Source: Fragilaria radians
Taxonomy: Eukaryota > Bacillariophyta > Fragilariophyceae > Fragilariales > Fragilariaceae
Assembly (NCBI GenBank): GCA_900642245.1
Contig: CAAAJI010000972.1
Coordinates: forward strand, 1 to 16,430
Direction: 5' to 3'
DNA length: 16,430 nucleotides
Under the pieces are notes generated by a model that was not told the origin of the DNA, did not search any database, and worked only from the letters and a program-made list of their open reading frames with translations. Both the position numbers and the translations under genes were made by a program. Positions 1-8,460 of this stretch are shown here, in pieces. How positions within the stretch are numbered: position 1 is the stretch's first letter; each line of letters begins with the position of its first letter.

Positions 1-441
1 ATTTACTGCAGAATTGAGAGTTTCCCAGTGCACAGTGCTTTCTTTTGCATTGTTGTTCAAAAAAGTGTTGACAAAAGATTCCTTGATTAAGAAAAAGATT
101 CCTTCTCTTTGGAAGGATGCCAAGTATTTCAAAATCTTAGATTTTGATTTGCTATAGATTGACACCATATGATGACAATTTTCAAAATATCAACTCACTA
201 CAAATTCTCAATCTCATGCAAATTACAGAGGTAAATAAAAAAGTTGTGGAAGTTATAGACATGGGAGAAAGTGGAATTCATATTTTAATTGACAAACTTC
301 CTCTTCAAGCTTGTTGCTCAAATTGTTGATTAGATGAGGTTGCGCAACGATCAGTTCATTGGATTCTGATTCAATCACATGACAACTCTAATAATCTGTC
401 CAGATAAAAGTAGCCTTAAAGCCTTCATCTCCCAACCCTTG
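1..441. other. Left-edge stretch without recognisable gene
   Basis: No protein family was recognised here. The plus strand has an open stretch of about 51 codons from base 2 to about 154, with no start codon, and a 61-codon ATG ORF at 144-329 in another frame. Neither shows a motif I know. They could be the two halves of a decayed or spliced gene whose rest lies left of the window, but nothing in the sequence proves it. The stretch ends where the minus-strand copia fragment begins. Confidence 0.4.
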
Positions 442-1262
442 TTATCCAATTACCAAGCAATCATAAACATAAACATCAATCAAAAATATCTCATCATTCT
501 TCCACTTCAAGAGCAAACATGGATCTGATTTATTTTCAACAAAACCTAGTCCCTCTATAACCTCAACTAACTTTCTATAGAACTCCTTTGCACTCTGAAC
601 CAAACTATAGATAGTTCCTTTCAATTGTAGGCAACTATCTTCATTAGTGCTTATCATGCCTTCAGGGATCTTCATGTAAATTCCTTCTTGTAAATTTCCG
701 TACAAGAAAGCAGCTTTCACATCCACGATTGATGCTTGCAATCCGCGAAAACCTTTGATGATTAACATCACACAAAACTTACATCATTGATTACACTAGC
801 GTAATTCTCATTGAAGTCAATGCCTGGTACTTGACTGTAGCCACAAGCTACCAGTCTTGCTCTAAAAATACCGTTCCGTTTCACCTTGACAATCCATTAA
901 GACTTGATGCATCTTCTTCTGAAACTTCTGAACATCCCACACTTTCTTACCTTCTATGTCATCAAATTCCTTTTTGATTGCATTCCTCCATTTCTCACAA
1001 TCTGTTGGATACTTTAAATTCCAAGCTTCTTCAAACGTTGTTGGTTCTTCAGTTATCTTAGAAGGATTATATTCATTATGCTAATTTTGTAAGTTGTAAG
1101 GTTGATCAGTATTTTTGGTGACATATCCCTAACCTTGGCAAAGATAAACTCACGATTCATAAGGATCAACTTCGGAGATTGTTAGACCAGAGTTAACACT
1201 ATCTGTGCTTGAGCTATCACTTCCTCTCTTCCTGGTTGTCTTCTTCCTTCAATTGGCTTCAT
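442..1262 (-). pseudogene. Ty1/copia pol fragment (Gag-Pol linker and N-terminal reverse transcriptase), decayed
   Basis: Read on the minus strand from about 1262 down, this gives a charged linker, then the block that opens copia reverse transcriptases (EEPTTFEEAW), a trace of the basic KVKRNG segment, RARLVACGYSQVPGID, then DVKAAFLYGNLQE and a degraded YVDD box. The order matches the RVT_2 domain of Ty1/copia elements. It is not functional. At least two frameshifts are visible, around 890-905 and near 772, there are stops in the linker, and the first Asp of the YVDD box is Tyr (VYVYDCLVIG). Integrase upstream and RNase H downstream are absent, so this is a truncated piece. It points opposite to the larger element that starts just to its right and is probably an older insertion cut by it. 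Confidence 0.85.
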
Positions 1263-1353
1263 TCTTGTTTCTAATTTGGAAGTGTCAACAGAGAGCTCAA
1301 GCTGTCAAGTGCAATTGTGACTATACTTCAGGCATCACAGATCAGATTAATAT

Positions 1354-1365
1354 TGGGATCAAGAC
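1354..1365 (+). other. Possible degenerate tRNA primer-binding site of the plus-strand copia element
   Basis: The 12-mer tgggatcaagac lies 14 bases before the first gag ATG at 1379. It matches the usual initiator-Met-tRNA primer-binding site of copia elements (tggtatcagagc) at 8 of 12 positions. Its place is right for a primer site, but no 5' LTR could be recognised in front of it, so the call is weak. Confidence 0.2.
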
Positions 1366-1378
1366 TTGATTAATCATC

Positions 1379-1947
1379 ATGACTTTACCAACAAGGAGGG
1401 GTGCCTCCCAAAACCCAAGGGAAGATGATCAAGGACCTAGAAGGTCAGCTAGAGTAATGAAGAAAACACCTGGTAGTCACCCTAGAAGACCTCAAGAGCT
1501 TCAAACAAAAAGATCTGTCACTTCTAAGGATGTAAAAATGCGTTTCTGCTCTTGGAGAATAGAGGCAAACAAGATGGTATCTGGTCTTGCTATCAATTGG
1601 TTAAAACAGATGGCAATAAGAATGTTAGAAATTAGAAGCTTGAAAGTGTCATCACAACAGTTTCCCATCAACATTATTAAGAAGGATTGTTGAAATGGGT
1701 ACAAGACTACAAAGATGCGTTCACAGAACTTGTTAGACTTGGTCAAGCAACTTGGAATGATGATAACATTAAGAAACGTCGTTTGGTCCAGAATGCTCAT
1801 AATACTGGCATGGTTGATACTATTTTTGAAGCATTAGTTAGTGATAAGTCATTTCTAGAGACATATAATTTTCTAAGGTCAGATGCAATTAGACATGATC
1901 AGCAAAACAGAGATAAAAATGCAAGACAGATCAATAATACATCTTAA
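1379..1947 (+). pseudogene. Copia element A Gag (capsid-like) pseudogene
   Basis: The first ATG (1379) opens a basic, Arg/Pro-rich leader of about 100 codons in frame 2. The recognisable Gag body follows in frame 1 from about 1687, with WVQDYKDAF, LVRLGQATWND and FLRSDAIRHDQQNRDKNARQ blocks. Gag would form the virus-like particle that packages element RNA. The frame change near 1680 and the TAA at 1945-1947 break it. No CCHC zinc knuckle was seen. Identification rests on position before the protease and on the pattern of conserved Trp/Leu blocks, so it is less certain than the enzymatic domains. Confidence 0.65.
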
Positions 1948-2532
1948 TCTCATGGTACTACCAAGAAGGATAAAATCAAGACAGTTTTAGCCTTAATTAA
2001 TGAATTACAAGTTCAAGATTCAATTGGGTCTGATGAAGAAATAGACACGTTACCATCTTCAAAATCAGCATTGGTGTGAAAATCAGCATAAGTACCTCCA
2101 AAAACTTGGATGACTCTTGCTTTCAAAGCAAAGAAATGGCTGTTAAATGAAAGAAAACGCCAGCAACAACAAGAGGACAAGGCTAATGGTTATGGTTTTG
2201 TTGATGAACTCCTCGAAGAAGCTCTAAATACCTCCAATATCTATGAATCTCAACAATGGACAGGTTATGACCTTTGGATCTCAGATCACAATGTGCATAC
2301 AAAAAGTATCATTATAAATAATACTTTGTATAATATGTGAATGCATCTTCTTTTCCTACCAGAAAATCATCACATCAGTATTCTAGATGGTGGTGCTAAC
2401 ACTTGTCTTTTAGGTAAAGGATGGGAGGTATTATCAATCCATAATTCAAGAAGGGCAAATGAGGTTGGTGTTGATCATGAAACTGCCATTAAATGGACAC
2501 ATCTTTGGAATCGATATAGTGTCACAAAATGA
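1948..2532 (+). pseudogene. Copia element A linker and retroviral-type aspartic protease, decayed
   Basis: After the gag stop, frame 1 continues with further stops through a linker rich in Lys and Gln (KRQQQQ near 2150-2180), then the protease around 2386-2490. Its active site reads ILDGGANTCLLG (Asp codon 2386-2388), with Gly in place of the usual Ser in DSGA, a variant compatible with activity. The downstream block SIHNSRRANEVG followed by VDHETAIK is typical of this copia branch. The protease would have cut the polyprotein into mature parts. TGA at 2338-2340 lies just before the domain, and the frame shifts again near 2500, before the integrase zinc domain. Confidence 0.75.
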
Positions 2533-3474
2533 ACATGCTATGGTTGTGGATGACCGAAAGAAGATGACCATCAAGCAAGCTCATTCAATATTGGGTCATG
2601 TTAACAGGCATCACACAATTGAAACAGCAAAGATGAATGGTTGGATAATCACAGATTTGAAAGAAACATTTTCTTGTGAAGGATGCCAAATTGCCAAGGC
2701 AAAAAGATTGATAATTACCAAGGAATCAAGGCACAAATCCGCCACTGTAGGAGAAAGGTTGATGTGATTGACATCAGCTATGCCCAACTACCAAATGGAA
2801 GTAAAACTGGAAAGTATTGGCTGCTTGTCGTGGATGAAACAACAAGTATGAAAGGGTATGAAAGGGTCATTCTTCTTGATGAACAAAAACGTTCAAGCCA
2901 ACATACTATTGGACTTCATCAAGGATATACAAGTTAAGCATAATAAGAATGTAAAATACATCAGATGTGACAATGCTGGAGAAAATAGCACTCTGGGAAC
3001 CCTTTTACACAAAGAAGGTCTTGGGATTATCTTTGAATATTCAGCAAGATCAACTCCACAACAGAATGGGAAGGTGGAGCGAGCATTTGCAACATTATAT
3101 GGTAGAATGAGAGCTTTGATGTTGACTGCAAGAATGGACTTGTACCAGAGGACAAAGTTATGGGTGGAAGCAGCAGCAACAGCAACAAATTGAGCAGCAT
3201 TGTGGTTGGAACAGATCATAAAACACCACATGAAAGATTCTTCAACAATCAACCGGCGTACCTACATCATTTGAGAACTTTTGGAGAAGTTGGCATTGTT
3301 GCTGACAAGCCTGGACCTAGAATAAAATCGAAACTTGCTGATAGAGGATTGTTGTGTGTTTCTGTAGGATATGCAAGAAATCATGCTGGAAATGTTTACA
3401 GAATGATCAACATGAAGACTGGCAGAGCATTAATCACAAGAGACATCCAATGGGCAAACAACTCTATCAAGTGA
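2533..3474 (+). pseudogene. Copia element A integrase (GAG-pre-integrase zinc domain plus catalytic core), decayed
   Basis: The zinc-binding HHCC segment reads AHSILGH, then CEGC at about 2676-2687. The catalytic core keeps all three acidic residues: Asp in VIDIS (2770-2772), Asp in CDNAGEN (2969-2971) and Glu in NGKVERAFATLYGR (3077-3079). A C-terminal block KTPHERFFNN, FGEVGIVADKP and SVGYARNHAGNVYR follows in another frame. Integrase would insert element cDNA into host DNA. The domain is spread over frames 2, 1, 2 and 1 with changes near 2760, 2850 and 3190, and ends at TGA 3472-3474, so it is dead. The preserved catalytic triad suggests fairly recent decay. Confidence 0.88.
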
Positions 3475-4676
3475 TTGAGAGTGACTTTCAACCTGAAGAA
3501 GATAGTCATGATGATAAGAAGAAAATATCAAAGGTTGTTTGATTAAAAAGAGAGCTCATAGCACTACGAGAGGATAATAAACTTCAAAGCAAAGTGCAGG
3601 AAGGGCTTTTTTGTTTCTTCATAAAAGATAATGAAATTAAGAACCCAATCAAAGAGCCAACCACCTTTGAGAATGCGTGGTATCATAAAGATGATGCTGA
3701 AAGGAAGAAATGGCAGGATGCAATCAGCTTGGAGTTTAATCAGATGATGAAAAATGAAGTATGGAGCAGGAAGGGACTATCTGAGTTACCAAATGGAAGA
3801 AAAGGAATTGGAACAAGGTGGATTTTCAAGATCAAGAAAGATGGAGTATATTGTGCAAGGCTAGTGGCAAAGGGTTACAATCAACAAGCAGGAGTTGACT
3901 TTGACTACAACTACGCACCTGTATTAAGTGAAGTCAGATTAAGAGTAATGTTGATCTTATGGATCACCAACAACTATTATGTAGAAGTAGCTGACATCCA
4001 ACCTGCATTCCTTCATGGGAATCTTGAGGAAGAACTTTATTTGAAAGAACCAGAAGGTTACCAAGAGTTTATTGGAGAAAGACAAAGTATCAACCATTAC
4101 CTTAAATTGAACAAATTTATCTATGGATTAGTTCAAGCTGCAAGAGCGTGGTGGAAATAATTTGCAAGTGTGCTTTGTAGAGACTTGACCTTTGAACAAT
4201 GTAGAAGCGAAATTTGTCTATTAAAAACAAAATTGAACAAAGGTATAGTGTTCTTGACTATGTATGTTGATGATTGTTTTGTCATTGGAGATAAGTTGGC
4301 AGTCATGAAAACAATGGAGGAAATCGGGAAGTTTTTTGAAGTTAAAAGGAGCCACAATGTTGAAGATTTTATTGGGTGTAACATCAGAAGAGATGGCAGT
4401 ACCATTGACCTATCTCAACCAAATTTCATTGAGAAGTGGTGCATGCGGTTTAAAGATAATATCAAGAACCTCAAAGAGTTTGAGACACCCACAGGACCAG
4501 GTGTTAAAGTCATGCAACGAAAGAATGAAGAAGCTAGACTCACCAAGGGTGAACAAGAGGATTATAGGTCTGGAGTTGGATCATTGTGGTACCTGCTTAA
4601 ATATTCAAGACCTGACATAGCAAATTGTGTTAGGGAACTTAGCAAAGTGATGGATGGAGCCAACCTTGCGTACTAA
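3475..4676 (+). pseudogene. Copia element A reverse transcriptase (RVT_2), decayed
   Basis: A short acidic linker (3475-3593) is followed by a long open stretch, interrupted once by TAA at 4158-4160 in the same frame. Visible RVT_2 blocks in order: EPTTFENAW, GTRWIFKIKKDGVYCARLV, GYNQQAGVDFDYNYAPV, DIQPAFLHGNLEEELYLKEP, IYGLVQAARAWW, YVDDCFVIG (Asp codons 4269-4274), and SGVGSLWYLLKYSRPDIAN. The YVDD catalytic box is intact. The enzyme would copy element RNA into cDNA inside the particle. The frame ends at a TAA at 4674-4676 and a frameshift leads into RNase H. One stop in about 360 codons makes this the best preserved retroelement segment in the window. Confidence 0.9.
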
Positions 4677-5227
4677 AAGATGTTATATCGGGCTATCAAG
4701 TTTGTTGACCACACAAAAATGGAGAATCAGTGTTGAAACCTACAAACGAGTATCATTGGAATATCAAGGGATATAATGACTTGGATTATACTGAAGATGC
4801 AGATAACAGGAGAAGTGTGAGTGGGTATGTGATCTATTTAAACAATTGTCCTATTGCTTGGAAGAGTTGGGGACAAAAGACCGTTGCATTATTGTCTACT
4901 GAAGCGGAATACATTGCTTTATCTGAAGTAAGTACTGAGATTGTATTTATTTCAGAAGTACTTAAGTTTATGGAAGTACCAATCAGTTACCCAATTGAGA
5001 TTAATGTGGATAATGTGGGAGCCATCTATTTGGCTAAGAATGCATCAACTATGACTAGAACTAAACATATTGACATCCGATATCACTTCATAAGAGAACA
5101 CATTGACAATGGAAAGATCAGTATTAAGTTTGTTCGTTCCGAAGACAATACTGCGGACATCATGACAAAGAATTTAAGTGGAAAGTTGTTTCATAAACAC
5201 AGTAACAACATTTTTCTGAAAAACTGA
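4677..5227 (+). pseudogene. Copia element A RNase H domain, decayed junction
   Basis: From about 4730 a 165-codon open frame carries the copia RNase H. It shows YNDLDYTEDADNRRSVSGYV (first Asp), LLSTEAEYIALSE (Glu), VDNVGAIYLAKN (Asp) and NTADIMTKNLS (last Asp), with the family block TKHIDIRYHFIREH between them. All four expected acidic positions are present. RNase H removes template RNA during cDNA synthesis. A frameshift between 4676 and 4730 separates it from the reverse transcriptase. It ends with TGA about 40 bases before the purine tract, the usual position at the 3' end of pol. Confidence 0.9.
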
Positions 5228-5260
5228 AGAAAAGAATCCTAATGGAAGTGACGAATAACA

Positions 5261-5522
5261 GGAAGGGTGTTAAGAATGTGTTATCCATGCTCTTCCCTAT
5301 CAAACAAGTTAAGGATAAGGATTTGGAGAATTTTTTTTCTCCACATTGGAATGTAAAAGAACACCAAATGTGAAACAGTGAGAAATCATTGTGTATGTGA
5401 GCGAGATAAACAGCAAGATAATCAATGTAGAAAATAACTTACTTTAAAAGAACAGGTTTGTTTATCAAGCTGACTTTCATACATCTATATGTTCAAGACA
5501 CCTGTCCTCTAGATTCACAACA
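5261..5522 (+). repeat. Polypurine tract and candidate 3' LTR of element A
   Basis: Bases 5261-5267 (ggaaggg) form a purine tract directly before TGTTA at 5268. Copia LTRs usually begin TGTT after such a tract. The 250 or so bases after it are non-coding and AT-rich, with a run of eight T at about 5332, as expected of an LTR. A possible end is tcacaaca at about 5522, but the minus-strand integrase tail of the next element may begin a little before this, so the right boundary is uncertain. No matching 5' LTR was found upstream of 1379, so identity cannot be confirmed by pairing. Confidence 0.4.
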
Positions 5523-6240
5523 TTAAGGCTTGTTTTAACAAATAATAACTCAAATGGACTCTTAAAACTAGAATTTTGGAGAGTACATTCGAAAGATAAG
5601 TTGTAGTCATCACATTCGGCCCAAATCTAGTTTCTGAGGTCACATTTCAATCCAGCTCCATTTAACATGGATCGAGTCCTACCGTAGAAGGTCTGAAGCT
5701 TCCTTTCAGCCTTTCTAATCCTCTGTGGAGTTATTGGGCCAGAAAATTCCAATTTAACTCCAAATGTTTTGACTTCTGGATCATTCTTCATTCTCATGTT
5801 TTCTCCAGCATCATCGTATCTAGTATACTTGACATTCAAACCAGCAGTTTTTAAGTCTATTAACAAAGTTATCTCTTTACCTTTAAGGTCAGACTTTTTC
5901 TTTCAGACAAAACTCCAGCAGTAATCAGTGTAGTCATCAACAATGAGAGCCCAGAACCTGGCTCCTCCTAAGCTCATTTCATTAGTTGAGTTTATATCAA
6001 TGTAAAGTCTCTCACCTGGAACATTACTTGAGCCTGACCAAATCTTGTTAACACTCTTCTGTTGTGCTTCAGCAACAGCACACTTTTCACAAGTTTCAAG
6101 TGCTCAAGACAACTTAAAACCATACATCTTGACCATATTCTTAAGAGTTTCTTGGCCATAATGTCCAAAAAGCCTATGAAGATGATTGATGTCAAAGCTC
6201 TTTTCTTTTCCAATGCTAGTATCCGCCATAAATATTGGCC
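5500..6240 (-). pseudogene. Copia element B integrase with zinc domain, decayed
   Basis: On the minus strand the zinc domain reads INHLHRLFGHYGQETL then CEKCAVAEAQQKSVNK. The core follows with PGERLYIDIN (first Asp), GARFWALIVDDYTDYCW, DDAGEN (second Asp kept, the usual Asn is Asp) and a degraded PQRIRKAER block in which Glu survives (5627-5866). A KSPFELLF block near 5540-5560 belongs to the tail. A stop in the zinc domain, a stop after the YCWSF block and frame changes show that it is inactive. Pol then ends abruptly instead of running on into reverse transcriptase. Confidence 0.82.
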
Positions 6241-6600
6241 TTATCGTAACACCGGTCACACAACCATCAACAAGAGTCTTGATTACTCAATCAAACATCA
6301 GAGTAATGTTTTTCTTGGTGAGACTTACAATAACCTCATCATTAGTCAACATAAAGCATTCTTGAGAGCTTTATTCAAGCTAAATAAGTTGGAGCAGATT
6401 TCTGAAACATATTTCACGTTTTCATAGTCACAACAAACTAACTCATCTATATCTTTGATGTCCGTTAACCTTTCCAAAGACTGACAGTAGTGACAACTTG
6501 CACCACTATCAAGAATCCACATATCATATAAAAAATTTGTTCTCTGTGGCAATAGATGTGAATGCGACATCGTTGGAATTGAAAACTTTTCCATCTTGGT
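6241..6600 (-). pseudogene. Copia element B aspartic protease region, decayed
   Basis: The minus-strand open frame 6346-6594 contains YDMWILDSGASCHYCQSLE, the DSGA active-site loop of a copia protease, then DIDELVCCDYENVKYVSEIC. The domain sits between gag (higher coordinates) and the integrase zinc domain (lower coordinates), as expected. Sequence 6283-6599 recurs in element D at 13982-14299 with about nine differences by eye. Confidence 0.82.
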
Positions 6601-7118
6601 TATTGTTAGTATTCAAGCTTTCAAAATGGAGACTCAATTCAGCCTTGATTTCTCCACAGTCAGTGGTTTTTCAGCTTTGCCAATTCTTTTCTCCATCAAG
6701 GCTAATTGCAAATCACAACCTGAAGTGTGATTGTTCAACATATGGATCATGAATTGAAAAAGCTTAAAAACATATCTTCAAGTCTCACATGTAGATCTTC
6801 TAAGTCAGTAATCCACACTTTAGGATCTGGACTTTTCTTCAAATATAACCTTGACCATGGAAGGGGCAGAAATTGGCTCATACTAATCCTTGAGTCTTTC
6901 CCATGCGGTTACGGCATTCTCATAAGGAAAATCTTTTGATTTTCATCCTTTGAACAAATTAAAAGCAATTTTTCTATTGCTAGTCTGCACATCAATGTGT
7001 GCCTTAAAACTAAATGTGTTTGAGAGCCACTTCACATTTAAATTGTAATCACTACAACAATGAATTAATTCTTTTGCTAATCCTTAGTGTCTACATTAGA
7101 CTGTTCTGACATAAACAT
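6601..7118 (-). pseudogene. Copia element B Gag (UBN2-type) pseudogene
   Basis: Reading down from a minus-strand ATG at about 7118, degraded but recognisable Gag blocks appear: MSEQSNVDTK, DYNLNVKWLSNT, FKAHIDVQ, FPYENAVTAWERLKD, YEPISAPSMVK and WITDLEDLHVRLEDM, then LALMEKRIGKAEKPLTVE. This is the gag-polypeptide (UBN2) pattern of copia elements. Blocks fall in different frames with several stops. No intact zinc knuckle was seen. Confidence 0.72.
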
Positions 7119-7200
7119 TTTAAGTAGCTAATCACTTCATAAACCTAAAATAATCCTAAAACTAGAGAATAATGGTGATACAATCCAATAGCAAGACACT
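7020..7200 (-). repeat. Leader/gag-start repeat, copy 1 (pairs with 11200-11380)
   Basis: This block aligns with 11200-11380 in the same orientation. Shared stretches include aattgtaatc, then aattaattcttttgctaa against aattagttctattgctaa, and gtgatacaatccaatag against gtgatgcaatccaatac. In both copies it lies upstream of and across the start of gag, so it is most likely the 5' leader (perhaps with part of an LTR) of related copia families. Identity is moderate by eye, much lower than in the protease repeat. Confidence 0.6.
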
Positions 7201-7214
7201 ATTTGAGATGGTGT

Positions 7215-7460
7215 TCCTAATATAAACATGCCTGATCCTTTTAAGTTCAAATCATCCAAGTTTTTTCAATGGGTTCCTTTGTTGGCATAAATCACTTAAT
7301 TTTCCAAGCCGCTTGATCCAGTCTTCCACATGACCATCCTTAAATTCAAAAATGTGACAATGGTATTTTGATGCAGGACTATCCAGATCCACAAGATACT
7401 AAAGCATAATATGTTATCAACCATGTCTGTGTCTTAATCACCCTTCTTCACCATGTGGAC
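7215..7460 (-). pseudogene. Possible retroelement gag remnant
   Basis: A minus-strand stretch of about 45 codons without a stop (around 7265-7400) reads YLVDLDSPASKYHCHIF then FKDGHVEDWIKRLGKLSDLC. Acidic, Trp-containing 'FxxGxxEDWI' segments of this sort occur in retrotransposon Gag proteins, which fits the surroundings. The fragment is too short to assign to copia or gypsy. It could instead be a host exon. Confidence 0.3.
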
Positions 7461-7853
7461 TCTTTGATTAGTATCATTAAAATTTGTGAGGCAAATAATA
7501 ATGGACATATATTCTTTTCAGTGGTTGTTGTTTTAGATGTGTCAATATATCTGATATCTTCATCATCTATATTTGCATGTACTAACAATAATGGTAATTA
7601 CTGAATGCTAATACAAAAAATGACATCTCTTTAATTATTCTTTTTCTAATATAATCGGATGTGTTCCCCATAATTATAAAGTTGTATCTTCCAGTATTCT
7701 GAATATAGAACAAACAAAAGTAACATTAAATTCAAAATAATTTCTTACATCAACGTAATATCCAGTATTTTTCGAATACTGTACCATATACATTTCTATG
7801 TTTAAACCTACGTGCTAACGAAGGCGCACGAACGTATTGTACTCCAAAATAAA
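7461..7853. other. AT-rich upstream region of the CRN/RHS-like gene
   Basis: There is no coding sequence here. The region is AT-rich and should hold the promoter and 5' UTR of the gene starting at 7854, but no convincing TATA box or initiator could be chosen. A short perfect inverted repeat, cagtatt/aatactg with a 5-base loop, lies at 7763-7781, about 70 bases before the ATG. A similar ccagtattctgaat motif occurs at about 7691-7704. An in-frame stop at 7803-7805 bounds the ORF upstream. Confidence 0.4.
7763..7781. repeat. Short inverted repeat upstream of the CRN/RHS-like gene
   Basis: Seven-base arms cagtatt (7763-7769) and aatactg (7775-7781) flank a 5-base loop. It could be a protein-binding site or chance in AT-rich DNA. 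Confidence 0.25.
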
Positions 7854-8426
7854 ATGGGCGGGATTCAATTGGAAATGGCTAATGAAGGTGTGGAAATGGC
7901 TAATGAAGGTGTGGAAATGGCTAATGAAGGTGTGGAAGTGGCTAATGAAGGTGTGGAAGTGGCTAATGAAGGAGTGGAAATGGCTAATGAAGGTGTGGAA
8001 ATGGCTAATGAAGGTGTGGAAATGGCTGATGATGCCTTCGCAATTGCTTTCAAGTCTTTGAAAAGGGCAAATGGTCAGTTAGGTCGTTACATGGCGAAAA
8101 TCAGAGTGATCGAGGAGGAGTTAAAGGAATGGGAGAAGCTTAATCCCAGGTATTTAGAAGATGAGGCACTGAGACATCTCTATGAGGACAAGAAACAAAT
8201 CCACAAGGAGGCAAACAATTGTCTGGATAATGCATGCGATCACCTGAATAAAGCAAACGATTATCTGAAGGAGACAAGCTCTCTTTTTTTGCAGTTGACT
8301 CAACTAGCTTGTCAAGTTTCATCTTCACATCCTGGCATTCCAGAATCATTTCGTGAAATGATTGCCATTCAAAGACGGCATCAAGGCTACCTAGAGGAAA
8401 CGAAGGGAGGTCTCATCTCCTTATGA
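7854..8426 (+). CDS. N-terminal half of a CRN/RHS-like protein: heptad-repeat and coiled-coil region, ending at an in-frame TGA
   Basis: I start at ATG 7854 because it has a good eukaryotic context (A at -3, G at +4); the open frame extends to 7812 without another ATG. The product opens with MGGIQLE, then seven consecutive 7-residue repeats (MANEGVE or VANEGVE, bases 7875-8021) and one decayed eighth. Ala and Val fall at a/d-like spacing, so a coiled coil is plausible. The rest is highly charged and helix-prone, with another loose heptad stretch around KEANNCLDNACDHLNKANDY. No signal peptide, membrane segment or LFLAK-type Crinkler header is visible. TGA at 8424-8426 ends it after 190 codons, but the same frame stays open for 523 further codons into the NTPase half. 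The two are therefore probably one gene. The repeat part is not recognised as a known family and may mediate oligomerisation; this is inference. Confidence 0.6.
   Translation: MGGIQLEMANEGVEMANEGVEMANEGVEVANEGVEVANEGVEMANEGVEMANEGVEMADDAFAIAFKSLKRANGQLGRYMAKIRVIEEELKEWEKLNPRYLEDEALRHLYEDKKQIHKEANNCLDNACDHLNKANDYLKETSSLFLQLTQLACQVSSSHPGIPESFREMIAIQRRHQGYLEETKGGLISL
7875..8042 (+). repeat. 21-bp tandem repeat, seven near-identical units plus one degenerate
   Basis: The unit is atggctaatgaaggtgtgga with a final a. Units 1, 2, 3, 6 and 7 are identical. Unit 4 begins gtg, and unit 5 begins gtg and has gga for ggt, giving only three substitutions in 147 bases. Unit 8 (8022-8042) has drifted to MADDAFA. 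The period is a multiple of three, so copy-number change never breaks the frame. The near identity points to recent expansion or ongoing homogenisation. Confidence 0.95.
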
Positions 8427-8460
8427 CACAAAAAATCATCTAACGCTTACAACGAAAGAG
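8410..8460 (+). other. Candidate short intron that would remove the in-frame TGA
   Basis: A GT at 8410 and an AG at 8459-8460 bound 51 bases, a multiple of three, and enclose the TGA at 8424-8426. A branch-point-like ctaac lies at 8440-8444, 16 bases before the AG. Splicing would join both halves in frame. The donor (gtctca) is weak and the acceptor lacks a pyrimidine tract. Another donor, gtgaaa at 8353, would give a 108-base in-frame intron with the same acceptor. Without transcript data this stays a hypothesis. Confidence 0.3.

Larger units (their letters stand above)
1379..5267 (+). mobile_element. Near full-length but inactivated Ty1/copia LTR retrotransposon (element A)
   Basis: All five parts of a Gag-Pol polyprotein are present in copia order: gag, aspartic protease, integrase, reverse transcriptase, RNase H. 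Integrase before reverse transcriptase separates Ty1/copia from Ty3/gypsy. Most catalytic motifs survive, including the protease DGGA, HHCC zinc residues, integrase D-D-E and an intact YVDD. The reading frame changes at least six times and has several in-frame stops (for example 2338-2340, 3472-3474, 4158-4160), so no full polyprotein can be made. A purine tract at 5261-5267 followed by TGTTA marks the probable internal/LTR boundary. The 5' LTR is missing or unrecognisable. Motif style (DGGANTC protease, ATLYGR in integrase) resembles copia families of algae, oomycetes and some invertebrates more than the common plant families; this placement is inference. Confidence 0.88.
5500..7215 (-). mobile_element. 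Truncated, inactivated Ty1/copia retrotransposon (element B)
   Basis: Read on the minus strand, leader, gag, protease and integrase follow in copia order; reverse transcriptase and RNase H are missing. The element stops in the integrase C-terminal region near 5500, close to the candidate LTR of element A. Stops and frameshifts occur in every domain. No LTRs were recognised. A 317-bp protease segment (6283-6599) is almost the same as part of element D (13982-14299), while the neighbouring integrase parts differ clearly. Confidence 0.82.

Noticed and set aside
144..329. 61-codon ORF as a real gene
   Set aside because: It is short, matches no family and lies in AT-rich DNA where such ORFs arise by chance; noted only as part of the left-edge stretch.
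2893..3252. 119-codon minus-strand ORF within element A integrase
   Set aside because: The opposite strand carries clear integrase motifs; the antisense product has none.
7875..8042. CRISPR-like array
   Set aside because: The units are directly adjacent with no spacers, and they encode a protein repeat.
7865..8053. Minus-strand ORF with repeated SLAIST units
   Set aside because: It is the antisense shadow of the 21-bp tandem repeat; any frame through a period-21 array stays open.
7837..8061. Plus-strand ORF with repeated Trp-Leu-Met-Lys units
   Set aside because: It is another frame of the same repeat, with no domain beyond it; the MANEGVE frame continues into a long helical protein and the NTPase.
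8424..8426. TGA as a sense codon (altered genetic code)
   Set aside because: TGA also stands at expected stop positions, such as the end of the element A RNase H frame, and all three stop codons interrupt decayed frames alike, so nothing supports code reassignment.
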